Shown: in pieces, positions 23,750-31,700 of the stretch
How the letters are laid out: each line of letters opens with the position of its first letter
How positions within the stretch are numbered: position 1 is the stretch's first letter
Origin: Bacteroidia bacterium
GTDB lineage: Bacteria; Bacteroidota; Bacteroidia; Flavobacteriales; Flavobacteriaceae
Assembly (NCBI GenBank): GCA_030430535.1
Contig: JAUIKY010000039.1
Span: 1-33,408, forward strand
Direction of reading: 5' to 3'
DNA length: 33,408 nucleotides
Position numbers and translations under genes: made by a program
Notes under the pieces: model-generated
Seen by the model: only the letters and a program-made list of their open reading frames with translations
What the model was told of the DNA's origin: nothing
Database searches by the model: none

Positions 23750-25681
23750 TTATTTAATCTTTATGACTATAAAATTGGTTCGCCTGTTTAGTGCATGTTG
23801 CTTTTCTGAACATTTAACAGTACCATCACAATCATTAACTAACTTGCTCTCGCCATAGCCCTTGTAAGCCATAATTCTATCTGCACTAATGCCTTTTGAT
23901 ATTAAATAATCATAAGTTGATTTGGCTCGTTTTTCTGATAGTACTAAATTATATGCTGAAGGCCCTCTCGAATCGGAATGCGATTGGATTTCAATAGTCA
24001 TATCGGGGTACTTAGTTTGCATCAAATCAACAATACGATCTAACTCGGCAGTATCTTCATTTCTAATGCTTGCACTGTCGAAGTTAAAGTAAATAGGGCC
24101 AAGGTCGCTAATGGGTTCTTCTTTTTCGGGTTTAGCGGTTGGCTGTAAAGAAAAGTCAACAGTAAGGCTTTTAACCGATGGTGCCAACCCTTTCGAACTT
24201 ACTGGAGTGGTTTTGTTTAAGTAACCTTCTTTTGAAATGTTTACTACATAATCAGTGTCCCGATTAATGTTGATCTCATAATTTCCATTTTCATCCGTTG
24301 GAAACGATGCAATCTCTTTTCCGTTAGCATCCATTAAAGTTACCACTGCATTGGCTATCGGAACATTGTTTTCCGCATCATAAATGGTACCTTCCAGTTT
24401 TATGCGCGATTTTCTACTAAACGCATAAATGTCGTCGCTACCCAGCCCACCATTTCTATTTGATGCAAAATAGCCCGAAGTACCATCGTCATTAATAAAA
24501 AAGGAGAAATCGTCTTTGCTGGAGTTCACCGGAACACCGAGATTAACCACGTTAACAAAGCTATTGTTCTCATCGGTAACGGCAACGAAAATATCCAGCA
24601 AGCCTAACCCGTGGTGGCCATCAGAAGAAAAGAAAAGCGTTCCTTCATTGTTAACAAACGGAAAACGTTCGTTTTTGGTGGTATTTACAGTATTTCCTAA
24701 ATTTTGGGGTTTCCCGAAAGTACCGTCATTGTTAATATCAACATAATACAGGTCGGTGCCTCCAAATCCACCAGGTCTATTGGAAGCAAAATATAGTTTG
24801 GTTCCATCGGCGCTTAAAGCTGGATGCCCATTAGAATAGCTGTTATCGTTAAAAGCTAGTTCCTCAATATTTGTCCAAGAGTCATCAACTAAAGTCGCTT
24901 TATAAATTTTAAGACTTGAAATGCCCGAATTGTCCCGACTTAAGGTGTTTTTTATAAAATTGGTTCTCGAGAAATACATGGTTTTACCATCTTTGGTGAT
25001 GGTTACTGGGCCATCGTGGTAAACCGAGTTGACTTTTCCTTTTAATTTATGGGTATGGTCTATTTTAATGGTATCCAAGGCGTTTTTATCGGCGACGTAA
25101 ACATCTAAAAAGGGTTCTTTGTTCCAGGCATATTTGCGTTTTATGGCCACACCTTCGTCACGTGAAGAAACAAAATACAAACTGCCGTTATTTTCATAGG
25201 CACCGAATTCGCTTAGTTTCGAATTAAAATTGACGTCTTCAAGAAAATATTGATGCTCGGCATTAAAAATGGAATTCAGAAACTCTCCATCTTTACGGTA
25301 TAAGCTTTCATTTATGGTTCCACCAGCATTATAAAATTTTTCCAACCACACTCTGGACTCTTTATAGTCTTTTATGCCTCGAAGCGCTTGGGCATACTTA
25401 TAATAATAATCTACAGGTACATTTTCTTGTTGAACGGCCTTTTCGTAATTTACAACGGCCTTTTCAGGACTTCGCATATAAGCGTAGCAATCGCCCAATT
25501 TCCTAGTGGCGTAATCTGTTTGATAGCCTTTTTCAATAAGCTGTTTATAGGTGTTTGCGGCATCTACAAAGGCATATTTATTGAATTTGCTATCGGCTTT
25601 TTTTAACGTGCTTTCTTGGGCATTTATGTTTAAAGCCAATAACACTAAACAGCAGGTTAATATGTAGTTTTTTAATTTCAT
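23750..25681 (-). CDS. OmpA family protein with TPR, PD40 and carboxypeptidase-regulatory-like domains (second copy)
   Basis: The 643-residue protein has a signal peptide (ending LALNINAQ) and tetratricopeptide-like repeats at about residues 25-150. PD40/WD40-like beta-propeller motifs follow at about 165-400 (LYFASNRPGGFGGTDLYYV, LFFSSDGHHGLGLLDIFVA, GYFASNRNGGLGSDDIYAF). Next come a carboxypeptidase-regulatory-like Ig-type domain (about 425-500) and a C-terminal OmpA peptidoglycan-binding domain (IYFNFDSASIRNEDTAELDR, IQSHSDSRGPSAYNLVLSEK). This layout matches PorE-like proteins that tie type IX secretion or adhesin machinery to peptidoglycan. It is a tandem paralogue of the gene 63 bp upstream and the last gene of the operon. 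Confidence 0.92.
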   Translation of the reverse strand: MKLKNYILTCCLVLLALNINAQESTLKKADSKFNKYAFVDAANTYKQLIEKGYQTDYATRKLGDCYAYMRSPEKAVVNYEKAVQQENVPVDYYYKYAQALRGIKDYKESRVWLEKFYNAGGTINESLYRKDGEFLNSIFNAEHQYFLEDVNFNSKLSEFGAYENNGSLYFVSSRDEGVAIKRKYAWNKEPFLDVYVADKNALDTIKIDHTHKLKGKVNSVYHDGPVTITKDGKTMYFSRTNFIKNTLSRDNSGISSLKIYKATLVDDSWTNIEELAFNDNSYSNGHPALSADGTKLYFASNRPGGFGGTDLYYVDINNDGTFGKPQNLGNTVNTTKNERFPFVNNEGTLFFSSDGHHGLGLLDIFVAVTDENNSFVNVVNLGVPVNSSKDDFSFFINDDGTSGYFASNRNGGLGSDDIYAFSRKSRIKLEGTIYDAENNVPIANAVVTLMDANGKEIASFPTDENGNYEININRDTDYVVNISKEGYLNKTTPVSSKGLAPSVKSLTVDFSLQPTAKPEKEEPISDLGPIYFNFDSASIRNEDTAELDRIVDLMQTKYPDMTIEIQSHSDSRGPSAYNLVLSEKRAKSTYDYLISKGISADRIMAYKGYGESKLVNDCDGTVKCSEKQHALNRRTNFIVIKIK

Positions 25682-25687
25682 GGGGAC

Positions 25688-25703
25688 TTTTTTAATTAAA
25701 AAA
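25688..25703. repeat. 16-bp perfect palindrome TTTTTTAATTAAAAAA
   Basis: This sits 6 bp upstream of the ATG of the second OmpA-family gene, inside the 63-bp gap between the paralogues. It could form a weak hairpin that affects translation or reduces read-through. Because it is made only of A and T, chance is a real possibility. Confidence 0.4.
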
Positions 25704-25744
25704 TCTTATGCGATATGTGGTTTTATCATAAAGGCTGTGAAGTT

Positions 25745-27673
25745 TTATTCCATTTTAACCACAATAAATTGGGTACGTCTGTTTTTTTGATGTTGTTCTT
25801 CCTCACAGTTTACACCATCTTCGCAACCGTTGGTTAATCTACGTTCACCAAAACCTTGGTGTTCTGTTATACGTTCTGGCGCAATGCCTTTCGATATTAA
25901 ATATTCGTAGGTAGCATTGGCTCTGTCTATTGATAATTTATCATTGTAAGACAATTTTCCTCGTGAATCGGTATGCGATTCAATACGGATAACCATTTCT
26001 GGATAATCGTTTTTCATCAAGCTAACAATTTTATCCAATTCAACAGCGGCATCTTTTCTGATGGTATGCTTGTCGAAATCAAAATAGATGGTGTTCAAAT
26101 CCAGTTTGGCCAGTTTTACAACATCCTGAACAGGGTTCAGTAATAAGTTAGCGTTGATGGTTATAAGCTCGGTTTGAATGTTTTTGGAAGTGAACTTTCG
26201 GTAATCGTCAATATATTGGTCTTGACTGGCCACGATTTTATAGTCTCTGTTTCGATCTATATTGATTTGATAATAACCGTTTTCATCAGTTTCCATATAG
26301 GCCACTTGCTGATCGTTATCGTCGTAAAGCGTAATTTTTGCACCTTCAATGGGGTTGGAATTAATGGCATCGGTAACCACGCCCTCAACATGTAAAACAG
26401 GTTCTCTGTGATAGGCATAAATATCGTCGCTGCCACGGCCTCCACGTCTGTTGGAAGCAAAATAGCCCGTTATGCCATTGGGGTTCATGGTAAATGCAAA
26501 ATCATCACTATTCGAATTTACAGGAATGCCGAGATTGATAACATCGACAATTTTCGATTCGTCTTCCTCATCTTTAATGCTGGCAAAAATATCAAGCATA
26601 CCAAGCCCCGTATGCCCATCAGATGAAAAGAATAAAATATCTTCATTATTGATAAACGGAAAGCCTTCAGCGCCTTTAGTGTTTACCACATCACCAAGAT
26701 TTTGTAAATTCCTTAAAGTGCCATCAGGGAAAATATCTACTACCCAAATATCCGATCCACCGATAGAACCGGGGCGGTCTGAAGCAAAATAAAGTTTACT
26801 GTCGTCTTTATTCAAAGCCGCGTGCTGGGTTGAAAAATTATCACCGTTTATGGGCAAGTCTTCAATGTTGGTCCAAACGCTATCGACTAAAGTAGCCCGA
26901 TAGATTTTCATGTTGGTGAGTCCGCCCTTGCTTTTCACCTCAATATCGTCCTTAAAATTATTTCGGGAAAAATACATGGTTTTCCCATCTTTGGTGATGG
27001 TAACTGGGCCATCATGGTAAATGGAATTAACGTCGCCTTTTAGTTTGGCGGTATGGTCAACATTTCGTCTGGTTCCGGCTTCGGCCACATAAACATCAAG
27101 GAAAGGTTGTTCATTCCAACCATAAACACGTTTTATGGCCACGCCTTCATCTCGTGAAGAGGCAAAGTATACTTTTCCATTATGCTCGAAAGCGCCAAAA
27201 TCGCTGTATTTGGAATTGAACCGAACACGGTCTAAAAAATACTGCTGTTTGGCACCAAATACACTGGTGATAAAATTAATGTCTTTTGAAAAATCGTCGG
27301 CATCTACAACACCACCGGAATCCTTAAACCGTTGGAGCCAGATTTGCGACTCGTCGTATTTTTTCATGCCTCGCAATGATTGGGCATATTTATAATAATA
27401 TTCAACAGGTACGTTTTTCTGTTTTACCACGCTTTTGTAGTATCGAGAGGCGTTTCTGGGGTCTCTTAAAAGGGCATAACAATCGGCCAGTTTTCTGGTA
27501 GCATAATCACGGTTGTAATTGTTTTGAACCAGTTCGGTATAAACTTTGGCAGCCTTTACAAACGAAAATTTGTTGAACAGGGTATCGGCTCTTTTTTGTT
27601 TTCCTTGTTGTGAAAACACCGAAATGCTCATTAAGATTCCGATACCAACTAATATGTAATTTTTACGATTCAT
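25745..27673 (-). CDS. OmpA family protein with TPR, PD40 and carboxypeptidase-regulatory-like domains (first copy)
   Basis: The 642-residue protein shares its whole layout and much of its sequence with the gene that follows it. It has a signal peptide (ISVFSQQ), TPR-like repeats (YYKYAQSLRGMKKYDESQIW) and PD40 motifs (LYFASDRPGSIGGSDIWVV, LFFSSDGHTGLGMLDIFAS, GYFASNRRGGRGSDDIYAY). A carboxypeptidase-regulatory-like domain (GVVTDAINSNPIEGAKITLY) and an OmpA domain (IYFDFDKHTIRKDAAVELDK, IESHTDSRGKLSYNDKLSID) complete it. It starts 12 bp after the PorP/SprF stop, so the two are almost certainly translated from one message. The probable role is to anchor the PorP/SprF-adhesin complex to peptidoglycan. 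Confidence 0.92.
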   Translation of the reverse strand: MNRKNYILVGIGILMSISVFSQQGKQKRADTLFNKFSFVKAAKVYTELVQNNYNRDYATRKLADCYALLRDPRNASRYYKSVVKQKNVPVEYYYKYAQSLRGMKKYDESQIWLQRFKDSGGVVDADDFSKDINFITSVFGAKQQYFLDRVRFNSKYSDFGAFEHNGKVYFASSRDEGVAIKRVYGWNEQPFLDVYVAEAGTRRNVDHTAKLKGDVNSIYHDGPVTITKDGKTMYFSRNNFKDDIEVKSKGGLTNMKIYRATLVDSVWTNIEDLPINGDNFSTQHAALNKDDSKLYFASDRPGSIGGSDIWVVDIFPDGTLRNLQNLGDVVNTKGAEGFPFINNEDILFFSSDGHTGLGMLDIFASIKDEEDESKIVDVINLGIPVNSNSDDFAFTMNPNGITGYFASNRRGGRGSDDIYAYHREPVLHVEGVVTDAINSNPIEGAKITLYDDNDQQVAYMETDENGYYQINIDRNRDYKIVASQDQYIDDYRKFTSKNIQTELITINANLLLNPVQDVVKLAKLDLNTIYFDFDKHTIRKDAAVELDKIVSLMKNDYPEMVIRIESHTDSRGKLSYNDKLSIDRANATYEYLISKGIAPERITEHQGFGERRLTNGCEDGVNCEEEQHQKNRRTQFIVVKME

Positions 27674-27685
27674 AGATAATTAGTA

Positions 27686-28612
27686 TTAGAAATATCTTGG
27701 AGACTTGAGTTTTGAGCTTATGAATTTAAATTCATAAATCAATAAAATTTCATGGGTTCCCGTAGTGTAATCGGCAATTTCTGAAATAGGTTTTTCATAA
27801 GCATAACCTATGCGTAATTGTCTCGATACCTGAAAATCTGCTATGCCACCAATGGCCGCTGTGTATTCGTTAATTCTGTACGAAGCACCCAACCAGAATT
27901 TTTCATTGAAAAGAAAATTAGCAGTAAGATCGTAAGAAACTGGCGCACCGTTTGTAGCCTTTATTAAACCGGCAGGCTTAAATTTGATGTATTGACTTAA
28001 ATCGATAACACAACCTACAGTAAAGTAGTAACTTATACGCTCTAAGGCTTCAAATTCGTTTTCGTTATTCAAATCGTTGTTCAAGATTCTTGGTGCTGAT
28101 AATCCAGCATAAATACGGTCATTACTCCAATAAACACCTGCTCCTATATTTGGAGACCACCTGTCTGATGTTCCATAAATAAGAGGGTCGTTTTGGTTCG
28201 CTTCATCTAAACGGAAATCGGTATCAAAGCTAAAGTGGGTAAACCCTGCCTTTAATCCAAATGCTAGATTTCCATCCCATCCTGTAGGAATAGAATATGA
28301 AAAATCACCATATAAATATGAAAAGTTTTGAGGACCTAAATCGTCTTCAATGAATGACAATCCCAAGCCAATTCTATCGTTTCTTAAGGGGGTATGGATA
28401 GACAAGGTTTGTGTTATTGGCCCGCCCTTAAAACCAACCCATTGGCTACGGTGCAAACCAACAATACTAAGCGCTTCTCTACTGCCGGCATAAGCAGGGT
28501 TTATAGAGATGGTATTGTACATATACTGAGTAAATTGCGGTAGCTGTTGCGCCACTGAAAAAACACAGCTAAACAGTGCAATAACAATTATATTAGTTTT
28601 AATAAATTTCAT
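27686..28612 (-). CDS. PorP/SprF family type IX secretion system membrane protein
   Basis: The 308-residue outer-membrane protein has a signal peptide (ending VFSVAQQ) and the family N-terminal signature QFTQYMYNTISINPAYAGSR, LSIVGLHRSQWVGFKGGP and RNDRIGLGLSFIEDDLGP. Beta-barrel strands follow (YLYGDFSYSIPTGWDGNLAF) to the end LLIYEFKFISSKLKSPRYF. SprF is required in Flavobacterium johnsoniae to export or attach the adhesin SprB, and paralogues are typically encoded directly after their own giant adhesin. Here it starts about 100 bp after the adhesin stop, so it probably serves that adhesin. Confidence 0.94.
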   Translation of the reverse strand: MKFIKTNIIVIALFSCVFSVAQQLPQFTQYMYNTISINPAYAGSREALSIVGLHRSQWVGFKGGPITQTLSIHTPLRNDRIGLGLSFIEDDLGPQNFSYLYGDFSYSIPTGWDGNLAFGLKAGFTHFSFDTDFRLDEANQNDPLIYGTSDRWSPNIGAGVYWSNDRIYAGLSAPRILNNDLNNENEFEALERISYYFTVGCVIDLSQYIKFKPAGLIKATNGAPVSYDLTANFLFNEKFWLGASYRINEYTAAIGGIADFQVSRQLRIGYAYEKPISEIADYTTGTHEILLIYEFKFISSKLKSPRYF

Positions 28613-28714
28613 CTGTTTAAATTTTACGTTCTTGATTTTTCAGATGTCATTCACCATAACAACCATTTCGGCTAAATTTCGAAATACCGTTAAGGTTCAT
28701 TTCATAGGTTAATG

Positions 28715-31700
28715 TTATTTGGTTCCTAAATATATGGGGCCTGTTAATGGACTCAGTCCACTGTCTCTTAAATTGATAATGTAATAATACGTACCGTTTG
28801 GTAATTTACCAGCGCTTCCAAAGGATGAACTTGGAGAGCTTCCGTCCCAATCACCTTTAGATCCAGAGGTTTTAATGCTACCCAAAGTGTAATTGTTAGA
28901 TTCATACACAAGAGCACCCCAACGGTTAAATATCTTCACTTCGGCAACAAAACCACAAAGGTCTATACCTGCAATGTCAAAAGTATCATTGAAACCGTCT
29001 CCATTTGGAGTAATGGCTTTTGAAATGATCACATCGCTTTCGCCACATGGTAATACTTTACATTTGGCATCAATAACCATGGTCACGTCGGTAACGTTCA
29101 TACAGCCGTCTTCAAACCCGGTGAATCGCAATACATAGGTAATGCCCTCTGTATTCGGGTTGAACTCTTCGGTATAAGCATCCTCTAAATTTGTCGGGTC
29201 GAAAATATCTCCTTCAATAGTGGCTATTGGGTTACCTTCAATAATTTCCCAAGTTCCAGAGGTTACACTTTCTGAAAGGAAACCTCTTAAGTTTACCTGA
29301 CCGTCATCAAAACATCGATCTTGCGCGTTAACTTCGGTATAGATTTCATCTAAAGTCACATTTACTGTTTGTGTATAAACAGCCTCGTTGCTACAAGCAT
29401 CACGTACCGTCCAAGTTCTTATTACTTGATAATCTGCAAAAACGCCTTCTTCGAATGTACTGGTTTCTTCAAATTCTACAATAACGTTGGTTGAACAGTT
29501 ATCGGCAAACTCTAATTCTGGCGCAGCCTGAATATCAATACAACTGGTGTTTATGGTTTCTTCATAAGCCGTTGTAGGCACAGGAGCAGTCGTATCTTGC
29601 ACCGTAATGATTTGTGTGTGTGTGGTTGTTAAATCACACTCATCTGTTGCTGTATAAGTACGTGCAATGGTATAGCTGTTTGGACAACTGCCATCGGTTC
29701 TTACATCGTTTACAGTTACTATGGCATCGCCACAATTATCAGTTGCGGTGATAGAAGCAACATCTGGAATGGCGTCGCATTCTACCGTAATGTCTCTTGG
29801 TAAAGTTTCCACAAAAGTTGGCGGTGTAGTATCCTGAACGGTTATGATTTGTGTGAATGTTGTTGTTAACCCACACTCGTCTTCTGCCGTCCAAGTACGA
29901 GCCAAAGTGTAACTATTAGGACAAGTACCATCGGTTCTTGTATCGCTTACTGAAACTGTAGCCGAACCACAAGTATCAGTAGCCGTTAAGGTTTCAGGTG
30001 CTGGAATGGCATCGCACTCTACCACAATTCTTGCTAAAGGAAAATCTTCAACAAACACTGGTGGCGTGGTGTCCTGTACCGTAATGGTTTGAACGTGGGT
30101 GTTGGTAATTCCACATTCGTCAGTAGCGGTGTATGATCTCGTAATAACGTAATTTCCAGGACAGTTTCCGTCGGTTCTTACGTCTTCAACAGTAACCACA
30201 GCAGAGCCACAATTGTCGGTTGCGGTTAATACTTCTGGTTCTGGCACACCAGTACATTCAACCACTACATTTCCGGGAAGATTCGTTTGATCGAACACCG
30301 GTGCTGTAGTATCAGATGTAGAAATGGTTTGATCGGCAGTAGCTACATTTCCGCAGGCATCGGTCGCCATCCATGTACGGGTTATGGTATAATCACCAGG
30401 ACAAGCACCATTGGTGATGTTGTCTTCATAAGTAATAATAGGATTTGCGTCACAATTATCGGTTGCAGTAGCTTCGCCGAAAGCTATTGGTGTTAAATCG
30501 TCACTACACTCTGCGGTTACGTTATCTGGCAAAGTAAGCACTGGGGGCGTAGTATCTTGTACGGTAATGGTTTGCTGGTGTGTTGTAGTAACACCACATA
30601 TATTAGTTGCGCTCCAAGTTCTTAAAAGCGTATAAGTGCTTGGACAATCGCCATCGGTTCTGTCTTCTGTATATGTTACATCGATAACACCGCAAGAATT
30701 TGAAGCTGTTAATGCATCTGCAGTAGGCACGGCATCGCATTCAACGGTTATGTCAGTCGGAAGATTTTGAACAAAAGCTGGAGCCTGTGGCGCCGTATAG
30801 GTGTAAGTAGCACTAACATTGATGGTATCACATAAATCGGAGATTTCCCAGTTAACCGTAATAGAACCACCGGTACAGAAATCGATAGTTTGATTTTCAA
30901 AATCGTTGGAAACCGTTGGAGAACAACCTCCAGAAAAGCTATCGTTAATATTTTGGGTTTGAATGTTTACCCAAGTCAATAAATCTGCATCTAAATTTTG
31001 TTGCGCACTTACTAAATCATCCGTACCAAATTCACAGGCATCTGAAGTATCGTCAGCAGGATTGGTAAACGTTGCAGTAGCCGTTGGGGTTATTGTAAAA
31101 TCAGCCGATACGTTGATGGTCTCGCAAAGGTCCGCTATGGTCCAGGTCACTGTAGCGGTGCCTCCGTCGCAAAGTTGCGGGATGGTGGCACTGGCGGCGT
31201 CATCGGTCAGGGCAGGGGTGCACCCTCCCGCAATCCCGAAGGCCGCGGTCTGTGCCGCTACCCAATCGTTGAAAGCTGTATCCACTTCATTTTGGTCTGC
31301 ATAGTCGCAGGACTGGGCGTCGAGGTCGGACGGCGCGGTATATGCGATGGCATCGGCAGGGACTACCGTGTAGGTGGCCGCCACGTTGATGGTCTCGCAA
31401 ATATCGTCTATGCTCCAGTTAACGGTGATGCCACCGCCACCGCAAAGGTCTATGCTCGCCCCGCTGTAATCGTGCGTCACTTCCGGAGAGCCCCCGGAAA
31501 GGCTATTGGTTATGATATCGGTCTGTTCGGTTACCCAATCGGCAATGGCGGTGTCGAGGCCGTTCTGTGCCACCAGTGGGTCTCCGTTGAAGAAGTCGCA
31601 GGTATTTACGGTCTCACTGCTCGGGTTGGTGAAACTGATGCCGTCCGGTTGAGTATAGGTATAAGTTGCCGTTGGGTTGGTAGTGCCACACAGGTCCTCA

